From Corynebacterium suranareeae (lineage in GTDB: Bacteria > Actinomycetota > Actinomycetes > Mycobacteriales > Mycobacteriaceae), in the NCBI RefSeq assembly GCF_002355155.1, contig NZ_AP017369.1:806001-870000 (forward strand): 64,000 nt of DNA, written 5' to 3'. A program made the translations under genes and the position numbers. The notes beneath the pieces are model-generated. The model was not told the origin of the DNA. It saw nothing but the letters and a program-made list of their open reading frames with translations, and did no database searches. This document shows, piece after piece, positions 1 through 7,540 of this stretch. Each line of letters starts with the position of its first letter. Positions within the stretch are counted from its first letter, which is position 1.

Positions 1-1
1 G

Positions 2-76
2 CTGATCCAAATGGGGCGCCGGAACAAACAAGTTCTGGAAGAGCAGGAAAGGCAGAAAAAGAAAAGAGGATTTTAG
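2..76 (+). CDS. C-terminal tail of a truncated gene
   Basis: An open frame enters from the left edge and stops at the TAG at 74-76. It encodes about 24 residues ending in a strongly charged Lys/Arg/Glu/Gln tail (ending KKKRGF), as is common at protein C-termini. It converges with the minus-strand membrane protein that ends at 100. The function cannot be judged from this fragment. A second frame is also open through the first 130 bases, so the assignment is tentative. Confidence 0.4.
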   Translation: MIQMGRRNKQVLEEQERQKKKRGF

Positions 77-99
77 AGTTTCTTTATCTTGGGTTTTGC

Positions 100-543
100 T
101 TAGGTGTTGTGGCGGGGACCTTCAGCGAAAGCTAGCTTCCTGCTGCCATCGACATGGGGGAAGGTTAAATACATCCAGCCGGTCGCAGCTAAGAAAACGA
201 GGATGGTTGCCCACAGTGGAGCGCCTGAAATAATCGGGGCAATCATTAGCGCTAGCCATGTGAAAAATAGTGGAATGACCTGGCCAATAGTGGGGACGGG
301 TGAAATATTATTTTGGAAGCGGTACATTCTCATCTCTCCGCGGTAAGGATGCGCGAAAGCGATAAGCAGTGCGAGCGCCAGGCCACCGCCGGTGATGGAA
401 AATTTCACTGCTGGGGCCAGATCAGTGGTCAAAGAAGCGATGGCAGCACCTACTAAAACAGAACTACTTAACCTCACGCTCATTGGCGTTGGGATTGGGG
501 TGACGTGGGACTTCATATCGTTGTAGCTGCTCATCGGATCCAT
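100..543 (-). CDS. Small integral membrane protein, unknown function
   Basis: The product is 147 residues from the ATG at 543. The downstream ATGs at 534 and 516 are possible alternatives. The open frame extends further upstream, but that part overlaps the 3' end of the neighbouring lipoprotein gene antiparallel to codon sense and looks non-coding. The sequence has three to four hydrophobic segments: two close together around residues 25-65, then two in the C-terminal half separated by a short loop. The tail is polar. No catalytic motif is visible and I do not recognise a family. It lies 65 bp downstream of the lipoprotein gene on the same strand and could be co-transcribed with it. Confidence 0.6.
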   Translation of the reverse strand: MDPMSSYNDMKSHVTPIPTPMSVRLSSSVLVGAAIASLTTDLAPAVKFSITGGGLALALLIAFAHPYRGEMRMYRFQNNISPVPTIGQVIPLFFTWLALMIAPIISGAPLWATILVFLAATGWMYLTFPHVDGSRKLAFAEGPRHNT

Positions 544-608
544 AAGTTCTAGAGTATCGCCTTCTGAAATCTCATATGCTGTAGGAGTGCATTCTTTGCA
601 ATATCGGC

Positions 609-1577
609 TTATGGTCCGTAGACCCATTGGCCACCTGAACACATCATCATGTTTCCCGATGCATCTTGTCCACCAGCTTCGTATCCTTCGCATACTCCAC
701 CTGGCGAAGCAGTTCCTATTCCGAGTGGTTCTGGACCATAGACCCAGATAGGGTTGGGAGTACCAGCATAAATGCAGACCAAAGTTGAACCATCTGCTGC
801 TTGGCTTGGCTGCTGGAGCATTGAGGCAGGGCAAGATGCGCCATAAGCAGGTGCTGCGGGAGCTGGCGCTATAGCAGTATCAATGGTGTTCTGTGAGATT
901 GCAGTTTCCTGTACTGGAGCTTGTTGAGGGGTGCTCGGATCGATTGGTGCTTCTTCTTGTGGGGTAGTTGTTCCAGAGGTCGGTTCTGAATTGTTTAAAT
1001 CATTGAGTTCAATCCAAGTTAGTTTTCCTTCGCCAAGTTCACTATGAGTGAATCCAAATTGCTCCGCAGTAGCATCTTTAGGGATTTGGAATACCCAGGT
1101 CATTGGTGCGTCGAAACCTGATCCCAAATTATGGTTACATTCTGGATTGCCAGGGATTAGGAATAAATCCCTGATGGGTTGGTATACAGCCTCTTGATTA
1201 GTGGAGATTTCTGCGTGGACAGTTGAACCTGTGTGAGCACAAGTGATGTCCATATCTGCCCCACTCTCGTTTTTTAAGGTGGTTTCGATTACGACGAAGA
1301 TTCCGTCTTCTCTAGACATCTCGGGTTGGATATCGCCAGAAGGTCTGTCTAGAGATTCCATCTCTACAGAGTTTGTTGTGAAGGCGGAATTGATAGTGAT
1401 CGTCACACCGTCTGCTGATACTGCGGAATTCATTTGAGGTAGAGATGAGGTTGTTTCTGGTGTAGCACTCGACACTGTAGTTTCCGGTACATCAGTGTCT
1501 ACCGTAGAGGAGCACGCAGATAAGCCTAGACCCAAGGCGATTAGTGCCGTGGCGAAGGTACGGGAGTGCTTAAACAT
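609..1577 (-). CDS. Secreted lipoprotein with DUF4352-like domain and duplicated C-terminal module
   Basis: The product has 322 residues. A signal peptide ends in a lipobox (LSAC, Cys22), so the protein should be lipid-anchored outside the membrane. Residues about 50-195 look like an Ig-like DUF4352/telokin-type domain (conserved VVIETTLKNESG strand). A Thr/Pro/Gln-rich linker follows to about residue 245. The C-terminus holds two related Cys-containing modules, each ending in WVYGP: about 37 residues near 248-284 and about 30 residues near 292-322. This is an internal duplication. The start is the ATG at 1577, with a GAGGA-like element further upstream than usual. Function unknown. The small membrane protein follows on the same strand. 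Confidence 0.8.
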   Translation of the reverse strand: MFKHSRTFATALIALGLGLSACSSTVDTDVPETTVSSATPETTSSLPQMNSAVSADGVTITINSAFTTNSVEMESLDRPSGDIQPEMSREDGIFVVIETTLKNESGADMDITCAHTGSTVHAEISTNQEAVYQPIRDLFLIPGNPECNHNLGSGFDAPMTWVFQIPKDATAEQFGFTHSELGEGKLTWIELNDLNNSEPTSGTTTPQEEAPIDPSTPQQAPVQETAISQNTIDTAIAPAPAAPAYGASCPASMLQQPSQAADGSTLVCIYAGTPNPIWVYGPEPLGIGTASPGGVCEGYEAGGQDASGNMMMCSGGQWVYGP

Positions 1578-1701
1578 GATTCGACTTTTTCCTCAGCCTT
1601 TATTTGATTTCGTTCAAGTAAAAATTCAATCTAACAGGTTTCGCTTCCATAGAAGTTGAAATGGTTTTTGAAAAGTAGATAAGGGGGTAAGGCTTGATTT
1701 G

Positions 1702-1732
1702 GGGGCGGTTGTGCATACTTAACAACCGCCCC
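1702..1732 (+). terminator. Intrinsic-terminator-like hairpin in the imuA' leader
   Basis: Perfect 11-bp arms GGGGCGGTTGT (1702-1712) and ACAACCGCCCC (1722-1732) enclose a 9-nt loop and are followed directly by TTTTCTC. The U-tract exists only on the plus strand. The element lies inside the longest possible imuA' open frame, which argues that translation starts downstream. It may block read-through into the SOS operon or act as a leader attenuator. Confidence 0.65.
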
Positions 1733-1806
1733 TTTTCTCACATCTGCCCCTCTCGAACAGGGCTGTTGCGAACCGCTGAAGATGAGTGTTTACTAGAACT
1801 CATGAG

Positions 1807-1822
1807 TGGAACAGGTGTTCGA
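1807..1822 (+). promoter_or_regulatory. LexA-type SOS box of imuA'-imuB
   Basis: TGGAACAGGTGTTCGA differs at one position from the corynebacterial SOS consensus TCGAAnAnnTGTTCGA as I remember it, and contains the core GAAC-N4-GTTC. A possible -35/-10 pair lies just upstream (TTGCGA near 1765, TTACTA near 1789). LexA bound here would block the promoter. A similar box precedes dnaE2. Confidence 0.8.
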
Positions 1823-1825
1823 AAG

Positions 1826-2593
1826 ATGTGGGGAGATGGCGCTCCAGTGTCGCTCCCTGACCTTTCGGATTTAAGCAGAGCGGAGCGCATTGATGCGTTG
1901 CGTTCACGCATGTCCACCATGGGTGCTGCGGTGCCAAAGTTTGAGTCCTCGGTGGAGGAAAGTCTTTCACAAAAGCAGGACTTCCTGGCTGATAAGCAGG
2001 GCATCGTTGCAGTTCCTTCCACTTTTTCTGATCTTTTCCCTGGAGGTGGTTTGCCGCGTCGTGCGGTTACTCAATTGGTTGAACAGCCACTCGTGGTGGT
2101 TGAGTTCCTGGCTCATATTACTGCCCATGGTGGACACGCTGCGGTGATTGGGTGGAAGGATTTGGCTTATGCTGGGGTGATTGATTCCGGAGGTGTGTGC
2201 GAGAACATCATTGCCATTCCAGATCCTGGTACAGAGCCGCTGAATGTGGCAGCGGTGCTGTGCGAAGGGCTAGACATCGTCGTGTATAAAGGCCCAGAGA
2301 TTTCACTGTCACCAACCAGGGCTAGGCCACTGCTGGGAAAGTTAAGGCAGGGGACTGCCGCGTTGGTGATGGTGGGCACGAAGGTAGCATCGCCGGCGGT
2401 ATCGGTGGATGCGGAGATCATTAATTATGTTGGAATTGGTGCAGGTCGTGGGCGTATTCGTGGGGTTGAGATGCAGGTGCGGACTGTGTCGAAAACTCAC
2501 GGTGCGCGCAGCAGAAAGGTGATGATCAGCAGACCTCAAGATGCGGCATTGCTTGAACCTGAACAGCCGACAACACTGCGGGCGGTTCCATGA
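1826..2593 (+). CDS. imuA': ImuA'-type mutasome protein (RecA-like fold)
   Basis: RecA/SulA-like accessory protein of the actinobacterial ImuA'-ImuB-DnaE2 error-prone translesion system. The open frame reaches back to 1694 (299 residues), but that would run through a terminator hairpin and the SOS box. The ATG at 1826, or the GTG at 1847 with GGGGAG upstream, is therefore more likely; the ATG gives 255 residues. The identification rests mainly on context: translational coupling (ATGA overlap at 2590) to imuB and the LexA box in front. The region reading LFPGGGLPRRAVTQLVE resembles the degenerate nucleotide-binding segment of the ImuA family, without a canonical Walker A lysine. The start is uncertain. 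Confidence 0.8.
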   Translation: MWGDGAPVSLPDLSDLSRAERIDALRSRMSTMGAAVPKFESSVEESLSQKQDFLADKQGIVAVPSTFSDLFPGGGLPRRAVTQLVEQPLVVVEFLAHITAHGGHAAVIGWKDLAYAGVIDSGGVCENIIAIPDPGTEPLNVAAVLCEGLDIVVYKGPEISLSPTRARPLLGKLRQGTAALVMVGTKVASPAVSVDAEIINYVGIGAGRGRIRGVEMQVRTVSKTHGARSRKVMISRPQDAALLEPEQPTTLRAVP

Positions 2594-4182
2594 CGCGGGT
2601 GATGGCATTGTGGTTTCCGGATTGGCCTGTGCAGGCGGTGCATTTGGACGATGATGTCCCTGCACACAACAAACCTGTGGCGGTTGCTGCGCATTATCGC
2701 ATCCAGGTGTGTGGCGTGGCTGCGCGTAAGCGTGGGGTGCGTCGTGGGATGAAGATTCGGCAAGCGCAGGCTTTATGCCCTGAGCTGGATGTTGTTGATG
2801 CGGATGCTGATCGTGATGCGCGGATGTTCGAAGGCATCGTCGCATCGCTTGGTGAGGTCGCCTCCAGCGTCGAGGTGCTTCGCCCAGGCCTCGTGGTCAT
2901 CGATGCGGGAGCCGCCGCGCGCTACCACGGTTCAGAGGATATTGCGGCACGCATGCTTATCGACGCCGCCCTTCGCCAAGGCATCGACGTTTTCGCCGGA
3001 GTTGCCGATGACATCACGACAGCCGTCATCGCGGCGAGAGCGAATGGTGGGACGGTGGTGAAGAGGGAGGCGTCGAAAAGCTTCTTACAACAGCAACCCC
3101 TGGGCGTGCTGGTGGCCGAGGAAGCGCTGGGTTGTGATGCGGAGGTGGTGCGTGCGCTGGCAGATCTGGGTATGCGCACGCTCGGTGAGCTGGCGGAACT
3201 ACCGGTGGAAGCGGTGGCGACGCGTTTTGGCAACGCCGGTTTGCGGTGCCACAACATTGCTCGCGCCAGGCACGCGCGCAACGTCGCGCCGCCGATCACG
3301 CACGCGGATTGGGAGGTGTCGCATGTGCCGGAGGAGCCTATTTTGCGTATCGACGCCGCCTCCTTCGTTGCGCGAAAGCTTGCCGCGCGCCTTCACCAAC
3401 TGCTGAGCAAAGGTGGTGTGGTGTGCCAATTACTCAAGGTCACAGCAGATTTCAGTACGGGCGATACGGTGAGCAGAATTTGGCGTACTGGTGAACCTTT
3501 AACGGAACAAGCAACCGCTGATCGCGTGCGTTGGCAATTGGACGGTTGGTTGACTGCGCGCGGTGCGCATGCCGATGATGTGAATGAACAGGATGGGATT
3601 GTTGCGCTGTGGCTGATTCCTTTGGAATGCGTGCCACCGGATATGGCCAGCGGTGGGTTGTGGGATACAGGGCACAGCCAGCAACATGTGGCCAAACAAG
3701 TCATTGAACGTGTGCAATCAAGCTTGGGTGTGGATGCAGTGTTGCAGCCTGTTCCAGCTGGTGGCCGGGGTGTTGAAGAGCGTATTCATTTTGTTCCCTA
3801 TGGTGAAAAACGCGATGCTATCCGAAACCCCACAGGTTCGTGGCCAGGGAAAATACCAGGTCCGCTGCCTGCTCGGTTGGGTGGTGGAATCAATCACCCG
3901 GCCTCACAAGTAAGCATGATTGATACGGAAGGTCAGCGGATTTATGTCACCGCAGAGGCATTGTTGAGTTCGTCGCCGTATGCCTTGTCGTGGGGGCCAA
4001 CCCGTTATTTGATCACCGCGTGGGCTGGACCGTGGCCGGTGGATGATAGGTGGTGGGAGAAAACAGGCACAAAATATGCCCGCCTCCAAGTGGTGGGGCG
4101 GGCTGTATCTGAAGAAAGGCAGTTGAGCGCGTGGTTGCTGATGTGGAAAGAAAATAAGTGGCGAATTGAGGCCACATATTAG
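2590..4182 (+). CDS. imuB: ImuB, catalytically degenerate Y-family polymerase homologue
   Basis: The product has 530 residues and its ATG overlaps the imuA' stop (ATGA). The N-terminal 350 residues follow the Y-family (DinB/UmuC) plan. The metal-binding carboxylates are missing: the first motif reads LWFPDWPVQA instead of an acidic DFFAAVE-type motif, and the usual SxDE motif is replaced by VVIDAGAAARYHG near residue 100. This matches mycobacterial ImuB, a scaffold that brings DnaE2 to the beta clamp rather than a polymerase. The C-terminal 150 residues are ImuB-specific and rich in Trp (WGPTRYLITAWAGPWPVDDRWW). DnaE2 is encoded 21 kb away. The gene ends 4 bp from the convergent lipoprotein gene. 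Confidence 0.88.
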   Translation: MTRVMALWFPDWPVQAVHLDDDVPAHNKPVAVAAHYRIQVCGVAARKRGVRRGMKIRQAQALCPELDVVDADADRDARMFEGIVASLGEVASSVEVLRPGLVVIDAGAAARYHGSEDIAARMLIDAALRQGIDVFAGVADDITTAVIAARANGGTVVKREASKSFLQQQPLGVLVAEEALGCDAEVVRALADLGMRTLGELAELPVEAVATRFGNAGLRCHNIARARHARNVAPPITHADWEVSHVPEEPILRIDAASFVARKLAARLHQLLSKGGVVCQLLKVTADFSTGDTVSRIWRTGEPLTEQATADRVRWQLDGWLTARGAHADDVNEQDGIVALWLIPLECVPPDMASGGLWDTGHSQQHVAKQVIERVQSSLGVDAVLQPVPAGGRGVEERIHFVPYGEKRDAIRNPTGSWPGKIPGPLPARLGGGINHPASQVSMIDTEGQRIYVTAEALLSSSPYALSWGPTRYLITAWAGPWPVDDRWWEKTGTKYARLQVVGRAVSEERQLSAWLLMWKENKWRIEATY

Positions 4183-4186
4183 AAAA

Positions 4187-4807
4187 CTACTGCGCTAGAA
4201 CATCCACAACGAGGCGGTGAGGATCCTGCAGCTCCGTGATGGAGTAGGGGTGCTTGCCGTTTAGGCCGATGACAAACTGGGAGCGGCCCTCAAAAGTACC
4301 GGCGCTGACAACCTGGGTGACAATGCTGCCGGAACCATCCACGGTGCCGATCTCTGGATCCTCAAGGCCCAAATCGAAAGGATAAACAGTGCCGTCGATA
4401 TTCACGTTCAGTGCAGTATCGCCCGTGAAGTTGATGGTGTTTCCGCTGCCCTGCTGGGTGGGGTTGGAAGTGTAATCAATAAACCAACCAGGGCTGCCTT
4501 CACCGGTGAGATCAAACACCACGCGGTCAAAACCATTGTGGGAACCAATCCGAACACCAGTGACCATGAGCTGTGCAGGGGCCTCAGGTCGAAGAGTTTT
4601 CATAGCAACATCGGCTTCACCCAAAGCAGTTGGGCCGGTGGAAGCTTCATTGGACAATTGTGCGCCATCCGCAGTTGCGGACATGGTTTGGGTAACAGAA
4701 GAAGCATCGTTGGTGGTGGAGTTGGATGTTCCACAACCCACAAGTGCTAAAGCACTGGCGCCCACGATGGCTAATGTCTTGAATAGAGAACTCGGCTGCA
4801 CAATCAT
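4187..4807 (-). CDS. AMIN-like domain lipoprotein
   Basis: The product has 206 residues from the ATG at 4807, which has AGGG seven bases upstream; a GTG at 4813 is the alternative. A signal peptide with lipobox LVGC indicates a lipid-anchored extracytoplasmic protein. A Ser/Thr-rich linker leads to an AMIN-like beta-rich domain over the C-terminal 140 residues (recognisable as VRIGSHNGFDRVVFDL near the start and HRLVVDVLA at the end). Related actinobacterial proteins are envelope lipoproteins of unknown role. The gene is monocistronic and converges with imuB. Confidence 0.8.
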   Translation of the reverse strand: MIVQPSSLFKTLAIVGASALALVGCGTSNSTTNDASSVTQTMSATADGAQLSNEASTGPTALGEADVAMKTLRPEAPAQLMVTGVRIGSHNGFDRVVFDLTGEGSPGWFIDYTSNPTQQGSGNTINFTGDTALNVNIDGTVYPFDLGLEDPEIGTVDGSGSIVTQVVSAGTFEGRSQFVIGLNGKHPYSITELQDPHRLVVDVLAQ

Positions 4808-4873
4808 GCACACACCCTAACCCTGGTTCACCCCCGAAACCTAAGCAAGAAGGCCAATTTAGCGTAATCGTGA

Positions 4874-4892
4874 ACGAATTGTTGTAATTCGT
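4874..4892. promoter_or_regulatory. Dyad between divergent genes, candidate operator
   Basis: Perfect 7-bp arms ACGAATT and AATTCGT are separated by GTTGT. The dyad lies in the 160-bp divergent region between the AMIN-like lipoprotein and the sucrase/ferredoxin-like gene. No regulator is assigned; this is a pattern only. Confidence 0.35.
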
Positions 4893-4969
4893 CTCAAAAA
4901 CACCAGGATTCACAGAAAAACAACACGGTCGGGGATTGCCACGACGGCAACAATACTAGGGTAGAAGAT

Positions 4970-5833
4970 ATGACTGTTCGCTGTTCTGATGTCAAAGTTG
5001 AACCCCTACCCGGTACCGCAAAAACAGGATCCGGGTTTGTTCTCCTCGAGCATGCTGGGCCGTGGAGCCGCGATGTTTTAGACGGTGGAACCTTTGATCC
5101 AGATCTAACCGCCCAGTTAAAGAAGCATTTGAAAGCTTCGCGCATGGGTTTGCAATTAATAAGGAAGCCGGGGAGGGAGGGAAGAAACGTCGAAAAGCAT
5201 AATCTTTTTCTCGTTTTTTCTGAGGCCGCAATCATCGAGCACCTCGAGCTTGACGCCCCGGCCGGTATTTTGGACCTTGATTTAAGTGGCCCGGGCAAAA
5301 ATAATGCGCAACGCATGGATGATCCGATGTTGCTGATCTGCACGCACTCTAAGCGCGATGCGTGCTGCGCGATCAAGGGACGCCCCCTGGCTGCTGCTGT
5401 GGAACCGCAATTTGGGCCACTGCATGTGTGGGAGGCTTCGCACACCAAGGGCCACCGCTTCGCGCCATCAATGCTGCTCATGCCATGGAATTACTCCTAT
5501 GGACAACTTGATGAGGAAGAAACTGTGCAGCTTTTCCAGGGGGCAATGGATAATAAACTCTTTTTGCCAGGAAACCGTGGTCGTGGAATCTACGATGAGC
5601 GCGGACAAGTCGCAGAAATTGCAGTAGCGGAGGCTTTTGGAGATGCGGTAGCCCCTGCTAGTTTGCAGACTGAGGTTGAAGAAAATTCTGTACTGGTCAC
5701 CCATGTGGATGGGCGCTCGTGGGTGGTAGAACTCGAGCGCATTGAGGTTGAAGGCCTAGTGTCATCATGCGGTGATCAACCAAAAGTCGGAAAAGCTTGG
5801 GTAGTTAAGCAAGTTATGGAAAATAGCGGTTAA
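4970..5833 (+). CDS. Sucrase/ferredoxin-like family protein
   Basis: The product has 287 residues and belongs to the Suc_Fer-like family, a thioredoxin-fold group related to [2Fe-2S] thioredoxin-like ferredoxins. The diagnostic segment CTHSKRDACCAIKGRPL lies near residues 125-141 and HTKGHRFAPSM follows near 158-168. Its Cys residues and the C-terminal region would place an Fe-S cluster, but the physiological role is unknown. The start is the ATG at 4970 with GGTAGAAG upstream. It converges on crtEb with an 8-bp gap. Confidence 0.8.
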   Translation: MTVRCSDVKVEPLPGTAKTGSGFVLLEHAGPWSRDVLDGGTFDPDLTAQLKKHLKASRMGLQLIRKPGREGRNVEKHNLFLVFSEAAIIEHLELDAPAGILDLDLSGPGKNNAQRMDDPMLLICTHSKRDACCAIKGRPLAAAVEPQFGPLHVWEASHTKGHRFAPSMLLMPWNYSYGQLDEEETVQLFQGAMDNKLFLPGNRGRGIYDERGQVAEIAVAEAFGDAVAPASLQTEVEENSVLVTHVDGRSWVVELERIEVEGLVSSCGDQPKVGKAWVVKQVMENSG

Positions 5834-5841
5834 AAGCAGAA

Positions 5842-6705
5842 TTAAATCTGATGAACGGCCATTAGCAGTATCGTTATAACGGCACCGACCAAGTAATTTA
5901 ACCAGAGGAAAACTTTCCAGCTGCGATTGGCCTGTTCACAACTGGCATCTGTAATGTTCCAAAATCGTGCGGCATTAAATACGTAAGTTAAAACCGCAAT
6001 CCCGATGATCCATGCCGGATTAGGCAAAGTAGTGACTAAAACAGCAGCTAGTAAATAAAGTACTACTGAAAGCCGAATGGCTCCGCGAGCCCCAATTACA
6101 GTGGCAATTGAGTTCAGATTAGCTTCCCGGTCTGCATTAACATCCTGCACTGCGCCAAGGATCTGACTGGCCATGCCCCACAAGAAAAAGGATCCCAGTG
6201 CTATCCACATCGCTGCTGAAGGAGAGGTTCCAGTGATCGTTGCACCGATTAATGCAGGTGACGTGAAGTGAGTAGAAGATGTTAGAGCATCGAGAAAGGG
6301 GCGTTCTTTAAAACGCAATTTCGGTGCTGAATAAGCAATCACTGCTAGCACTGAAATTGTCAGCCATAGAGACGACATCCAGGTGCCAAATATGAAAAGA
6401 ATAACTAGGAAAGGAATTGTTGAAATAGCCGAGGCCCATAACAGTGTGCTGTGGGAACTTTTCGGTAGTACGGCCCCCTCGACGCCGCCTTTGCGGGGAT
6501 TACGTATATCAGATTCGTAATCAAAAACATCGTTGATGCCATACATGGCGATGTTATACGGGATAAGAAAAAACACGATGCCTAGCCAAAACAGCCAGTC
6601 AATCTCTCCTGCATTTAAAAGGTACGCCAGGCCAAAAGGGTAGGCAGTATTGACCCAGCTAATGGGGCGAGATGACAAAAGAATTAGTCTTATTTTTTCC
6701 ATCAT
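5842..6705 (-). CDS. crtEb: Lycopene elongase / flavuxanthin-forming UbiA prenyltransferase
   Basis: The product has 287 residues of the UbiA membrane prenyltransferase family, with about eight to nine hydrophobic helices. Two Asp-rich motifs bind Mg-pyrophosphate: NDVFDYESD (58-66) and QDVNADRE (187-194). In C. glutamicum CrtEb adds dimethylallyl units to both ends of lycopene, producing the acyclic C50 carotenoid flavuxanthin, the substrate of CrtYe/Yf. It is the last gene of the crt operon and starts 2 bp after crtYf. ATG at 6705, or the adjacent ATG at 6702. Confidence 0.95.
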   Translation of the reverse strand: MMEKIRLILLSSRPISWVNTAYPFGLAYLLNAGEIDWLFWLGIVFFLIPYNIAMYGINDVFDYESDIRNPRKGGVEGAVLPKSSHSTLLWASAISTIPFLVILFIFGTWMSSLWLTISVLAVIAYSAPKLRFKERPFLDALTSSTHFTSPALIGATITGTSPSAAMWIALGSFFLWGMASQILGAVQDVNADREANLNSIATVIGARGAIRLSVVLYLLAAVLVTTLPNPAWIIGIAVLTYVFNAARFWNITDASCEQANRSWKVFLWLNYLVGAVITILLMAVHQI

Positions 6706-6707
6706 GA

Positions 6708-7091
6708 CTACGGCTTTTCTGGCTCAGATTGCGTGGTGGCGGATCTAGGACTGATGCTTCGGTTGGGTAAGGAACGGTGTGGAGGTTTTTTCCTGCGTTT
6801 AAACATATTTCCAGGCAACCATAGGGCAGGAATCAGAAGTGCTGCGAAGAGCGGATAGAAAAGATCCTCTAGGGGGATTAAGCCGAGCCAAATGCCAAGA
6901 TGCTGGGTATCGCCATATCCAAAGAGATCAGCCCAAACCATGAGGTTATCAAATATGATAGTTAGGGAACATAGGGTAAGGGCACTGACAGCGGTGATTG
7001 GTAGAAGTTTAGGTGTTCCAGACTTCAGCTTTAAAGCAAATAGGACTATGGCTATTGCTAAAAAAGGAATGCTTATAAAAACATAAGTCAT
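6708..7091 (-). CDS. crtYf: C50 carotenoid epsilon-cyclase subunit CrtYf
   Basis: A 127-residue membrane protein of the small heterodimeric lycopene-cyclase type (half of a fungal/archaeal CrtY). It has three hydrophobic helices and the conserved LGLIPLEDLFYPLF segment in its second half. With CrtYe it cyclises both ends of flavuxanthin to decaprenoxanthin. The ATG at 7091 overlaps the crtYe stop (ATGA). The C-terminus is a basic, Pro/Ser-rich tail. Confidence 0.93.
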   Translation of the reverse strand: MTYVFISIPFLAIAIVLFALKLKSGTPKLLPITAVSALTLCSLTIIFDNLMVWADLFGYGDTQHLGIWLGLIPLEDLFYPLFAALLIPALWLPGNMFKRRKKPPHRSLPNRSISPRSATTQSEPEKP

Positions 7092-7486
7092 GGTTCAACC
7101 TCGGGAGTGGTAGTTGGTTGGAAAGTATCGCGCTGTGGAGTGAGGGGAGACTTTTTACCGGGTTTCTTAGGCAGTGACGCTTTAAGCCATAATGCTGCTG
7201 CCGAAGTAAGGTTGAGGGTGATGTAGCAAAGGAAGAATAGGAAAAAAAGTTCTTCAATGGGCATATGGGGTGCAAGGTTAATACCGGACATAAACGCTGA
7301 GTCTCCGCGATAAAAAGTGCCAGTAGCAATGCCAAATATATCCCATAAAAGAAATCCAATATATGCAGCACCTACCGAAACCATTGCTCGTAACGGATGG
7401 CGGAAGAATGCTAGCTTCCAACGGTGGTCGCACAAAGCCATGCACCCAATGAGAACTAGGAGAGTCCCTAGATAAATAAAGGCCAT
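7088..7486 (-). CDS. crtYe: C50 carotenoid epsilon-cyclase subunit CrtYe
   Basis: Partner of CrtYf in decaprenoxanthin ring formation, with three hydrophobic helices and the family segment MPIEELFFLFFLCYI. The frame is open to a TTG at 7537 just after crtI, giving 149 residues. I prefer the first ATG at 7486 (132 residues), which begins directly before the first helix. Neither start has a good ribosome-binding site, so translational coupling to crtI is likely and the start stays uncertain. Confidence 0.9.
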   Translation of the reverse strand: MAFIYLGTLLVLIGCMALCDHRWKLAFFRHPLRAMVSVGAAYIGFLLWDIFGIATGTFYRGDSAFMSGINLAPHMPIEELFFLFFLCYITLNLTSAAALWLKASLPKKPGKKSPLTPQRDTFQPTTTPEVEP

Positions 7487-7540
7487 AAAAATATCGCTAT
7501 CTTGCTCATTGTGGGAAATATCGATGATAGGGGTCAAAAT

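Noticed and set aside
1755..1772. Second SOS-like box TCGAACAGGGCTGTTGCGA
   Set aside because: The spacing between half-sites does not fit the LexA consensus; the box at 1807-1822 does.
1694..1825. Longest imuA' reading frame starting at 1694
   Set aside because: It would translate through an intrinsic terminator and the SOS operator; a start at or after 1826 is more consistent.
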